DNA of 35,000 bases from Tubiluchus corallicola. Taxonomy: Eukaryota; Priapulida; Priapulimorpha; Priapulimorphida; Tubiluchidae. The translations under genes were made by a program, and so were the position numbers. The DNA lies in NCBI GenBank assembly GCA_030141605.1, contig JAQGDQ010000500.1:1-35000 (forward strand), written 5' to 3'. Below are positions 9,361 through 19,100 of the stretch, one piece after another (positions within the stretch are counted from its first letter, which is position 1; each line of letters begins with the position of its first letter). The notes under the pieces are model-generated. The model did not search any database. It was not told where the DNA came from and saw only the letters and a program-made list of their open reading frames with translations.

Positions 9361-9862
9361 AAATTAGTACAGATCAATTTATTGTGCTAAGGTACTGATG
9401 TATTTATATTTATTGAACCATAAGGGAAAGAAATTACAAGAGACACAGAAAAAACGACTTAAAAGCATTACAAATGTAAACAAAGAAACCACATATTAGT
9501 GGTAGAATGGTTCAAGTACAAAAAAACACATGCAACAGAGCAATATACATATACATTAATATTACATGTATTATAGTTAGTCAGTCAGTCAGTCTTGTGG
9601 ACCAATCTAGCATTAATTTTAATAACTTCTAGATCTTGTGATGCATTTAAAAACACGAACTGCTCATTGGAAGACATACAATGAAAATTAAGACAGAAAT
9701 CAGAAAGCAAACCAAAACATTCCTCTCTTACATGAATGTACAGAGGACATTCAGTTATTACATGCAATTCATCCTCTACTTTGTTCAAACAACAATTTTT
9801 TTACATACTCGTTGTACTACAGACTTTTTTCGGCTTATGATATTTACCATGATGAATGATCT
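9361..9862 (-). pseudogene. Non-LTR retrotransposon 3' end, decayed
   Basis: The frame at 9585-9788 begins within a C-x-x-(8)-H-type stretch, VEDELHVITECPLY, followed by SSNEQFVFLNASQDLEVI, the extreme C-terminus seen after the RT domain in many invertebrate non-LTR elements. The upstream part (KPKKS..VQRVCK, up to about 9862) is in another frame, separated at a run of seven A/T bases, so a frameshift has occurred. The region 9361-9584 reads as its 3' untranslated end, with AATAAATATAAATAC and ACAATAAATTG on the minus strand, and then runs directly into the pentamer array, which as GTTAT repeats would be its 3' tail. Confidence 0.6.
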
Positions 9863-10520
9863 ACCATTGACGAATCATTTGAAAATCTATCATAACCTCA
9901 AAATTTAGTGTAGAAGTCTCTTTCATCTCACACAGCCTGAAATTTTAAGGGGTATGATAGGAGACTCATAAGCTTGAATATCGACTCATTGAAATTATGT
10001 TTTTAGATCGTCTTAGCTTCCATTCTGCCTTTCGAGATAACTGTAGTGTCTTAGGGACTGAAGTTTGCTGATTTACCAAGACATTCAATTCCATCTGCTC
10101 CAATTATACGCCCCAAGATTGCAGACTATTTGAGATGTGCGAGGCATGTACACTAAATATTAATCGTAGATTCTCTATTGAAATAGCAGTACTTTGATAC
10201 ACTACTACCATACGATAGGATACGTTACAGTACTATAGAATACTTGTTCTGTACTGTTACTTGTTTATTTTTGTGCCCCCCTCCTGCAGACGGTTACGTT
10301 ACACCATGTACAAACATAAGCAGCTGAAACTTGAAATGCTTGGCCGATGTTTGGTCTGCTTCAGTCCTCTGCCTGTAGGTGGTGCCACTGAAGTGGTACT
10401 GTCATTTTTACCAAATCCAGATAAGGCTGACCGCAAAGAAAGATTTTGAAAATCCTGCGCTTTACAGATCTACAGCTTGTTGCTATGCTTTACAATTCAT
10501 CTTTATGATGCAGTTTATCA
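9863..10520. other. Intergenic, upstream of gene 1
   Basis: No supported gene. A frame at 10261-10449 starts beside a pyrimidine stretch ending in CCTGCAG, which would suit a splice acceptor, but its composition and length give no reason to call it coding. Confidence 0.45.
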
Positions 10521-10589
10521 TAGCAACAGTTGCTAGGGTGACTGATTTGCAGTGCCCGTACACATACAGACGCTTGGCGTGATGTAAAC
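10521..10589 (+). promoter_or_regulatory. Putative gene 1 promoter module (X-box-like)
   Basis: TAGCAACAGTTGCTA (10521-10535) is a 15-bp palindrome about one central base. Its right half also starts the X-box-like GTTGCTAGGGTGAC (10529-10542). CTTGGCGTGATGTAAAC (10573-10589) matches CTTGGCATGATGTGAAC upstream of gene 3. The module lies about 165-230 bp before the gene 1 ATG. RFX binding is inferred from the motif only. Confidence 0.5.
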
Positions 10590-10751
10590 TTCAAAATAGT
10601 TGTTCTTGTCTGCCAAGAAGATCTTTTAGCAAAGTTGGGTTGGTCATTGTAGGCCTATTGTGGGATATAGGCCATGCGTAGGCCTCCACCTGTAAGGTAG
10701 GCCTATTCTTTCAGTATGCGAAAGCCGTTTAAGGTCTACTAGATTGGTATA

Positions 10752-13172
10752 ATGAACAGTGATAATTTTGGTGTAGCCGTTGCTAACTTTCAGGCGCCTC
10801 CCGAGCTGCCTCGATCGTATCGTGCGAGCATCCCATTTAGTACCCCACCGAGTTCATCGCCTCGTTCCAGTCTACCCGTGTCGGTGTCATCGCCACGCTC
10901 CAGTTTGCCAAACAAATCTAGTCTAACAAATGAACGCGGCAACATTAGCGAAATTGCAAGCCATCCCATTTGGCAAGACTCACCGGTTTCTTCTGATGCG
11001 TCACCGGAAAAGAGACCTGAAACCGACACCTCTGAGAGGTGCACACCGACAGCTCCTCAAGTTGGAGATCAGTCAAGTGTAGTCCCTCCACTTTATGTCC
11101 AAGCAGGTCCATACCGCCCAAAAAGTCAAAGAGTGACAGAAGACATGGAGCAAGGTACTAGGGTTGCTGTAGATGATAGGCGAAATTGGGTACCTCCACC
11201 AGGAAGGTCCACAGTACCACAATATGCAGGATCTCCCGCAAAACCACCATCCAGGGCCTTTTATCGTCCCGCTGAAAATGTGGATGCAAGAGATTCACAG
11301 GATGCTATGGCAGCTGCGCTAACCGAACCACTGGATATTGACTTATCTAACCAAACTTCAGCTGAAGTGCACGAAAGTCTCATGAACCGACTGCTAGAAA
11401 TGGAACAAGCGGTGCAACACATGGGAAAAGGTGCTTCAGATTTTCGTGTCATGCTGAAGACGATGAAGAAGAAGAACCAGCAAAAACAATTCACCCAGGA
11501 TGATCTGGCAAATTACACGAGGCAGAGAAACGATTTCATACAACAAGTTGTCAATTTTAACAAAGCCAATCAAATGCTGCGTGCGCTAATGATCAATTTT
11601 CACCAACATGTTGCTACGAACGAAAGACTGGAACAGGAGAGGGACATGCTGTTAAGAAAAATGGAGATTTTTGACTGTGAAAAACGAGACCTGCATCAAC
11701 AAATAGGTGAATATGAGGAGCGCATGTCCGGTGCAGTAAGCGATTATGAAAGCCTTAAGGACGAATACCAACATTTGTTGCGCGAGCAGAATGAACAAGA
11801 AACTAACAAAATTGATATGGAAAACGAATTCACCCAAAAGCAGGCGGAACTAAACCATTTCATGTTGCATTACAAAAACCTGGAAAACGAACTTCAGAAT
11901 AAACTGAACGAAAACGACCGACTTTGGAAAAAGTGCGAAGAAAATGACGAAAGATTCAAACAAGAAGAGGCAGCCCATCAACAACAAAGTCTTGCTGATC
12001 AACGAAAAAACGAAGCTGCCCTGGACAACCTCAACACAAAACTTATTGGGGTGCAAAACCAGCTGAGACAGACAATTGAACAAGTGAAGGATTACAGAAC
12101 TCAGTGTGAAACATTAAATAACGAAAACAGGGAGTTGAAAGATGAACTGGCAGCGGTTCGAATGACGCCCGGCCGACAACCGGCATGGCAGGCCGAGGTA
12201 CAGCCAAATGAAGCAACCGTGGAGGGTACTATAAACAAACTTGCCGAAGTGGAGCAAAAATTAAACCAAACGGTGGCTCAAATAAACAACTACAAGTCCA
12301 TGTGTGAAGAGCTAACCCAGCAGAACAAACTACTAGAAGACAAACTGGTGTCTATTAGAGATTTTGTAGATATTAAACCCGACGTAAAACAACGACAAAC
12401 TGAAAGTAGTGAAACGCTAGCTGCTCTTAATCAGAAACTAGACGAAGTGAAGCGTCAATTGGATTACAGCACGACCAAGTCCTTGGCTCTCTGGACTGAG
12501 AAAACACAGTTAGAACTGGATCTAGAAGAAATGAAAAAATACGGCGGCCGAAAACCGCCAACTGATTTCGACGAAAGTTACGACCCCCATCTGGCTTCTG
12601 TTAATGAGAAACTGGTCGAAGTGAGGCGCCAGTTGGACGAAGCCACCCGACAGCGAGATCACAGCACGTCTCAGTCTTTGTCACTTTGGACCGAGAAACG
12701 ACAGCTGGAAATTGAACTGGATGCAATCAGGAAAGGCATAGGAGGTGACCTGGTCGGAGCGGCTGACCCTAACGTGCAATTTTACAAAAATCTGGCGGAG
12801 AAGGACAGACAAATAGTGGACTTGCAAGAGCGATTAGATGCTGTCAAAGCCGAATGTGATGCAGTCAAGGACGAATGCAATAAAATACGTGCTCGAAAGG
12901 AAGCTCTGGAGAAGGAGATGAACAACATCTTGCCCGCCGAATCGCTTGACCAAGCACAGGCGTCAGCTCCGGAAGGGACGTCCGGGGAGGCACCCAAAGG
13001 CGAATTGGTGCTCAACACCATAGAAGCTGAAATGCCCAATGGGAAAGGGTTAATAAAAGCGGACTTGAAATCCAGCGGTAAAGCCAAGCCCATTCAAATC
13101 GGAGACGAAACTTTCGTGCCAAAATTTTCTGCAGATGTGCAAGTAATGTTCTCACCATCGACCTCAACATAA
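10752..13172 (+). CDS. Gene 1: coiled-coil protein, 806 aa, unknown family
   Basis: One uninterrupted frame. The ATG at 10752 has A at -3 and its surroundings are conserved at the relic start of gene 2. Residues 1-130 are Pro/Ser-rich and disordered-looking, with SIPFSTPPSSSPRSSLP shared in pattern with gene 4; a single WVPPPGRS at about 146-153 is the motif multiplied in gene 2. DSQDAMAAAL (181-190) opens the conserved core, which continues through GKGASDFRVMLK, QRNDFIQQV, VATNERLEQER, YEERM and HYKNLENEL to about 410 and is helical coiled coil. Four cassettes of 40-47 residues follow (about 424-470, 492-536, 556-595, 614-661), pattern LxxxNxKLxEVxxQL...LxxEL, the last two with SLxLWTEK. A last helix (about 683-727) precedes an acidic/Gly linker and the tail KFSADVQVMF. 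No signal peptide, membrane segment or enzyme motif. A structural cytoskeletal or ciliary role is inference only. Confidence 0.82.
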   Translation: MNSDNFGVAVANFQAPPELPRSYRASIPFSTPPSSSPRSSLPVSVSSPRSSLPNKSSLTNERGNISEIASHPIWQDSPVSSDASPEKRPETDTSERCTPTAPQVGDQSSVVPPLYVQAGPYRPKSQRVTEDMEQGTRVAVDDRRNWVPPPGRSTVPQYAGSPAKPPSRAFYRPAENVDARDSQDAMAAALTEPLDIDLSNQTSAEVHESLMNRLLEMEQAVQHMGKGASDFRVMLKTMKKKNQQKQFTQDDLANYTRQRNDFIQQVVNFNKANQMLRALMINFHQHVATNERLEQERDMLLRKMEIFDCEKRDLHQQIGEYEERMSGAVSDYESLKDEYQHLLREQNEQETNKIDMENEFTQKQAELNHFMLHYKNLENELQNKLNENDRLWKKCEENDERFKQEEAAHQQQSLADQRKNEAALDNLNTKLIGVQNQLRQTIEQVKDYRTQCETLNNENRELKDELAAVRMTPGRQPAWQAEVQPNEATVEGTINKLAEVEQKLNQTVAQINNYKSMCEELTQQNKLLEDKLVSIRDFVDIKPDVKQRQTESSETLAALNQKLDEVKRQLDYSTTKSLALWTEKTQLELDLEEMKKYGGRKPPTDFDESYDPHLASVNEKLVEVRRQLDEATRQRDHSTSQSLSLWTEKRQLEIELDAIRKGIGGDLVGAADPNVQFYKNLAEKDRQIVDLQERLDAVKAECDAVKDECNKIRARKEALEKEMNNILPAESLDQAQASAPEGTSGEAPKGELVLNTIEAEMPNGKGLIKADLKSSGKAKPIQIGDETFVPKFSADVQVMFSPSTST

Positions 13173-13695
13173 ACTACAATTAATGGCGCCCATTTACACT
13201 TCAGTATTTTATGACTCAACTAATCGATGCTTGTGTTAGTTACACTGAGAGCAAAATCTGTTGCCGTTACCTCTTAAGCGTTTGACATACATTATGGCTG
13301 CAGTGGTAAAAACTGGATCATTTTTTGCTGTTTCCTGGCAATTTCTTTTTGCAATTTCTCTTTGTACGTCACGTTTGTGTATGTGCACAGTTCTATGTAA
13401 AAATGGTATGAAAAAATCATTGTATGTTTCGTAGTTTCATCTTCACTTGCAATGTAAATGGACTCTAAATTTAGCCAAATTACGTTTCATTACAAATGTC
13501 ACCTATAATTTTAATTAGATTATGTGATCCAACGTATGATTATCATTATATTAATAATTGTTAATAACTCTAATAACATTTAGTTGTACTAGAAACGTGA
13601 TTTTTTGATGCATTGATTCTAACAAGATTCTAATAACAGAATACTGATAATTTTTGCAGAATTATAATAATTATTAGACCTATGCAAAACGTTTT
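13173..13695. other. Gene 1 3' flank, no gene seen
   Basis: AT-rich. I find no canonical AATAAA within 500 bp after the stop, so the gene 1 polyadenylation site is not placed. No repeats until the 102-bp array. Confidence 0.5.
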
Positions 13696-14108
13696 CAATC
13701 ATACGTAAACTATTACATCGTAGCTTGGCACAGCGTCGTGGGGGAAAGCAGAAATCACATATCTATCAATGGTACAAAAGTTTCTTGCTGTCATTAATCT
13801 CATACGTAAACTATTACATCACAGGCTTGGCACAGCGTCGTGGGGGAAAGCAGAAATCACATATCTATCAATGGTACAAAAGTTTCTTGCTGTCATTAAT
13901 CTCATACGTAAACTATTACATCACAGGCTTGGCACAGCGTCGTGGGGGAAAGCAGAAATCACATATCTATCAATGGTACAAAAGTTTCTTGCTGTCATTA
14001 ATCTCATACGTAAACTATTACATCACAGGCTTGGCACAGTGTCGTGGGGGAAAGCAGAAATCACATATCTATCAATGGTACAAAAGTTTCATGCTGTCTT
14101 TAATCTTA
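13696..14108 (+). repeat. 102-bp tandem repeat, ~4 copies
   Basis: Units begin CTTGGCACAGCGTCGTGGGG at 13724, 13826, 13928 and 14030, exactly 102 bp apart; a partial unit (ATACGTAAACTATTACATC) precedes from 13696 and the last unit diverges after about 14090. The first three units are essentially identical. Because 102 is a multiple of three, two + frames stay open as 34-residue repeats (131 and 130 codons). Codon content and location give no support for translation. Confidence 0.95.
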
Positions 14109-15208
14109 TTGGTACAGTAACTCTTCAGTTGAAGAGCTTCAATTGTAGTTCTTGTGTTTGATCAGCCATCAAATGTAGAATGTTCAACTGATTAATAACA
14201 TAATGTATTAGACTTTAATGTGAAAACTGATGAATTAAGAGCATATTGGCTTGAAAACTGGAACTGGACCACAAGCGGTTAAGTCTGTATGGAAAGTAAA
14301 AAGGGTTATTGGCGTTTTAAACGAGCTTTATCAAACAGATGGCGTAGTTTGTTGCTCTTGGAAATGAAATTTCTATTTTAAGCAGTAGTTTTCGTCCAGT
14401 ATAACTAACTTCGAGTGACAGGGTATACGAAAACCAATGCTAGATTCTAGCTTGCATTGCATTGAACTGAATAAAAAGGTGTAGTAAGACTAAAATTTAG
14501 TCCAGTATCACTTGATTTTCATTTTAGAAGCATAAATCATTTGTACTACAATCAATGACTGCTATATTCCAACAAAATATTGTAGTGTTTCATACCTTAT
14601 TTCAATTAAAATAAATAAAAAAGGCCATTTTACAAATTTGCATTTAATTCTGTAGTTCTAGACTTTACTAAACACAAAATCACGCATTAAATAAACCTAA
14701 TTTGTTAATTTTACTAATTTATACGACGTTCTATCGAATTTGTAAGATTGTCATTCATTAAACTAAAATGTTCAAAGTGATCAGTTCATAATGATTCAAA
14801 ATAATACAAAATGATGTATTTACTTACATCGTATGTCTCCATAAAGCAAATCTAGTATTTACCAATATATCTGACAAATTATGCCACTATCATACTGTGA
14901 AAAACTCCATTTAAAGAAGCCTGTTAACGTCTACCAACTAACTCACTTGCCCAGGTAGAAACAGATCTGCACAGGTGAGTTACCGTGGTCACGTGACCAA
15001 CGCGAAATTCCCTACATCATTAATATTCGTAAATGCAGAAATTTAATAGTCTTGGAAAGTAAGGTACCGTCAATTATGTGACTGGCAGCATAGAATAAGT
15101 CATAAATGAACTTTTAGCTACAGTGCAAGTGAACAATACGAGTGTCGTAATGATTGCTGAGTCAAGCAATATGCTCAGTTTGATTACTTTCAGTACTTTG
15201 GTACATGT
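14109..15208. other. Intergenic, no gene seen
   Basis: Over 1 kb of AT-rich sequence with short frames only and no repeat that I can recognise. Confidence 0.5.
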
Positions 15209-15505
15209 TTTCTTCTTCTTCTTCTTCTTCTTCTTCTTCTTCTTCTTCTTCAAAATTCCATTATACCTGTTGTAGACATTGAGGTATCAACATTTATCAG
15301 AGTGTTCCACCCACTTCTATCTGCAGCTAACAGCGTAAGTTCTTCTACTCCTAAAGATAGATTTGGTTGAAGCTGTTGAACATCTTTATTTATCTTAGCT
15401 ATCCAAGTTATTTTAGGTTTATCAGGTGTTTTTTGCAAGGGTTTAAAGCTTTTTTAAGGCGGTTCTTACTGGTGCTTCATCTGGTAATCTCCGAAGACGT
15501 CCTTG
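15209..15505 (-). pseudogene. Non-LTR retrotransposon C-terminus with (GAA)n tail
   Basis: On the minus strand, RLRRLPDEAPVRTALKK (about 15505-15455) is followed in a shifted frame by KTPDKPKITWIAKINKD and LAADRSGWNTLIN, ending at 15250. LPDE.P.R.AL..., RPK.TW...I.KD and A.DRS.W..LI are the landmarks of the final segment of RTE-like and related non-LTR polyproteins. An in-frame stop and a frameshift near 15440 show it is dead. The stop codon is followed at once by (GAA)n (15209-15251 as TTC on the + strand), which fits a microsatellite-type 3' tail. It lies between genes 1 and 2, just upstream of the gene 2 promoter module. Confidence 0.68.
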
Positions 15506-15587
15506 ACTTTTGAACTCCAATAAATTTCTTTTCTTCTGGTCTAAAAATCTTCATTTTTGATTATGTTTTCACCTTAGGTATTATTCG

Positions 15588-15710
15588 TGACATCATTGTG
15601 TAAGAGGGCGTTTGTTGTAGCAACTGTTGTCATGGACACACTGCAAGCCATCCCCAACCTGCCTTGATCACAGAATCATTTGTTTACATTGAGTTGGCAT
15701 GGCGTGAGTG
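15588..15710 (+). promoter_or_regulatory. Putative gene 2 promoter module (CRE + X-box-like)
   Basis: CRE-like TGACATCA (15588-15595) is followed 23 bp later by TAGCAACTGTTGTCA (15618-15632) within GTTTGTTGTAGCAA, and by GTTGTCATGGACAC (15626-15639), an X-box-like 14-mer. The spacing from CRE to palindrome and the string CGTTTGTTGTAGCAA are nearly the same upstream of gene 3. GTTGGCATGGCGTGAGTG (15693-15710) parallels the second block of genes 1 and 3. Confidence 0.5.
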
Positions 15711-16172
15711 TCAGTGTGGCATTACTCGGAGGGTTCCTGTAACAAATTTGTATTCGCCAGTGTTAGCCTATGGTAAAAATGGATCACTGAGTCTGCCATA
15801 TGGACATGCTAGATTGGATGAGTACTAATTTTGATGTAGCTATAGCAAAAGTATAAACTTCTGTTCTGTGTGTTCTGTTTACAACCTCAGCAAGCAAAAC
15901 TTTTTGTTTTATTCACACTTAAATGGACGTAAATTTGACGATTTACACAGTTATCTGTAAGTAAGTCACAGATAACTGTACACAGTTGCTGTAAGTAAGT
16001 AAGTGAAGGCATTTCACACAGTAGTCCATCAAGTGCTCAAGAGTGACCCACACTTGTTGCCGATGCATCAAAGGAGAAGGCATCGTCCAAAAGGGCGCAA
16101 TCACGTCGGGTGTGCGTTAAAGGCGGCACAGCTTCAGAGTGGCAGCTGTTGTATCAACTTCATGCTCTCCAA
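15711..16172. other. Gene 2 leader region
   Basis: It contains the relic start at 15818-15856 and pyrimidine-rich stretches ending in AG (for example ACAACCTCAG at about 15885) that could be splice acceptors. A leader intron starting at AAAA/GTATAA after the relic start is possible but unproven. Confidence 0.4.
15818..15856 (+). pseudogene. Relic of the ancestral gene 2 start
   Basis: CTAGATTGG followed by an ATG encoding MSTNFDVAIAKV and then TAA aligns with the gene 1 start (CTAGATTGG, four extra bases, then MNSDNFGVAVANF). Both the flanking bases and the codons match, so this is the homologous start codon, now cut off after 12 codons. Either gene 2 starts further down today, or an intron begins at GTATAA within the relic and joins this short exon to the main frame. 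Confidence 0.55.
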
Positions 16173-19100
16173 ATGAATACAACAAAAACTCTTCAAGGGG
16201 GAGGTCAGGTGGAATACCTGCCAAGTGTGAATAAACCACCAAAACCAGTTGCGTCAAGAGGTCAGCACAGAACAACAAACACAAATCCATCACATGGCAA
16301 CACAAAGCAAAGCATTACAGTGAAAAATAAAGACAATGTACAAGTGATAGACAAGCAAAAATGGATAGCCGCTTCTGAAGGAACCACACCGTCCACAAGT
16401 CGTAACCAAACAGGCACAAAGAATCTGAATTCAACGCGAACCGACGTGGAAAAAGTTACGGTAACAAAAGTTAATGGCAACGTAGTTGTGGTGGACAAGC
16501 AAAAATGGGTAGATCCACCTGGAAGAGCCACGTTGGTCACAAGTCCTAATAAAATGCGTTCAAAGAGCCCTGATTCAGTTTTTGCTGATGTTGATCAAGG
16601 TACAACAACAAGAAATAACGACAAAGAAGCAACTACTGTACATACAGTTTACAGTCCAACACGTCCAAAAACCACAAGTTCAGCAAGGAGTGATAGAACA
16701 GCGACAGAAATACAAAAACGTGTACATCCATCTGGAAGAGCCACATCATCTGCAAGTGACAACCAAACACGTCCAAAGAGTTCTAATCCACCACATACCG
16801 ATGTGGAGCCAAGCACTGTAACAACAAATAAGAGCAAAGAAGTTGCAGTGGACAAGCAGAAATGGGTAGATCCACCTGGAAGAGCCACATTGGCCACAAG
16901 TCCTAACCAAGTACGCCCAAAGAGCCCTAATTCAGTTCGTGCTGATGTTGATCAAGGTACCACAACAAGAAAATTTGACAAAGAAGCAACCACAGTACAA
17001 ACAGTTTACAGTCCAACACGTCCAAAAACCACAAGTCCAGCAAGGAATGATAGAACAGCGACAGAAATACAAAAATGGGTACATCCACCTGGAAGAGCCA
17101 CGATGACCACAAGTCCTAACCAAATACCCCCAAAGAGCCCTAATTCAGTTCGTGCTGATGTTGATCAAGATACCACGGCAAGAAATTTTGACAAAGAAGC
17201 AACCACAGTGCGAACAGTTTATAGTCCAACACGTCCAAAAACCACAAGTCCAGCAAGGAATGATAGAACAGTGACAGAAATACAAAAGTGGGTACATCCA
17301 CCTGGAAGAGCCACGATGACCACAAGTCCTAATAAAGTACGCCCAAAGAGCCCTAATTCAGTTCGTGCTGATGTTGATCAAGGTACCACAGCAAGAAATT
17401 TTGACAAAGAAGCAACCACAGTACGAACAGTTTATAGTCCAACACGTCCAACAACCACAAGCCCAGCAAGGAATGATAGAACAGTGACAGAAATACAAAA
17501 ATGGGTACATCCACCTGGAAGAGCCACGATGACCACAGGATCTAGCAAAAAACATCCAAAGAGCCCTAATGCAATTCGGACTGATGTGGAGCAAAGTAAA
17601 ACAACAAAAGGCAAGGACAAAGAGGCTCCAGATGACAAACAAGATGCACCTGAAAAAACCACACCACCCCCTGCTAATGTAAACCACACTCTAGCAAATG
17701 ACAAAGTAGAGCAAGATGCATGTCCATCAACAAGTAAGAAAGCAGTGATAGATGAGCAGGCATCAGTATTGCCCACAAGTCATGGTTCAACAGAGCAAAC
17801 AGTCAGTGCTGAGGAAGGTATAGCACCATCTAGTGACAGAATAGAAGAACAAAAATCAGTGAAGTACCATGAAACGACCACATCACCTACAAAACGAGAT
17901 TTAAAACGTCCAAAGAGGCCTACGGTAAAAGAAACCAGCGTTGAACAAGACTCTGAAACAAATAGGGGTGATGGAGGAGAAGCAAAGGATTCGTCCAAAG
18001 AAACCACTTCAACGCCAAGTACTGAACCAACGTTTACAAAAAGCCCTGTCTCACAACCTCGTGCTAAGCTAGAGCAAAGTGCAGTAACAAGTGGCAAAGT
18101 GGCAATGACGGACAAGCGGAAGTGGGTTGATCCTCCGGCAAAAAGTACACTGCCCGAATTGCCACCTGGAACAGCACCGACTGAAAGACCGTCGTCTAGG
18201 GGTTATAGGGGGATCTATAGAGAAATGATAGGCGTCCATGATTCACAAGATGCTATGGCAGTTGCACTGGATGAAGCTTATGAAGCCGAGAGAGACATCA
18301 TTGCAACCAAACCAGCCACCTTTGAAACTGAGACAGACATCATTAGAAATCAACAAGTCACCTTTGAAACTGAGAGAGACATCATTGCAACCAAACCAGC
18401 CACCTTTGAAACTGAGAGAGACGCCATTACAACTAACAAAACCTCAGCTGAAATGTACGACACTCTTCTAAAAAGGCTGCTGGAAATGCAAGCAACAGTG
18501 GAGCAGGTGACGAGCAGTAATTCAGATTTTCGTGCAGCTTTGAAAAACGTGAAGAAAATAGCACGCCAGAGAAACTTTTCAAAGGATGATTTACTGTACT
18601 ACACAGAACAGAGAAACGACTTTATACAGCGAATTGTCCTCTTCAATAAAGCTAATCAACTCTTACGCCCACTGATGGCTAATTTTCATCAACAAGTTGC
18701 CACCAATGAATGCCTCGAAGAGGAAAGAGAGATCTTGTTAAGAAAGCTGGAGAAATTCGATTGGGAAAAGAAAGACTTGCACCAACGTATACACGAGTAT
18801 GAAGAGCGCATGTCTGAAGCAACAAGTCACTACGAAAGTTTCCAAGATGAACGACAACGTTTAGTACACCATCAAGAAGAGCAAGACAACAACAAAGAGG
18901 AATTAGAAACTAAACTTACCGTTAATGATGCGGAACAGAATCATTTTATTTTGCACTACAGGAATCTAGAAAAGGAGCTTGACAATAAGTCTATAGAGAA
19001 TGATCGACTGAGGAAAAAGATAAAAGAAAACCAGGAAAAACTAGAGCATGAAAAAGAATCTAACGAACGGCGGAAACTTGCGCAGCGGTTGAGAAAAAAA

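Noticed and set aside
10261-10582. Coding exon upstream of gene 1
   Set aside because: Two short overlapping frames with no conserved counterpart upstream of the paralogues; the X-box-like module falls inside the second.
10782-10795. Splice acceptor CTAACTTTCAG inside the gene 1 N-terminus
   Set aside because: It looks like a branch point and acceptor, but the upstream sequence is in frame and homologous to the gene 2 relic start, leaving no room for a real intron. Worth checking only if RNA data disagree.
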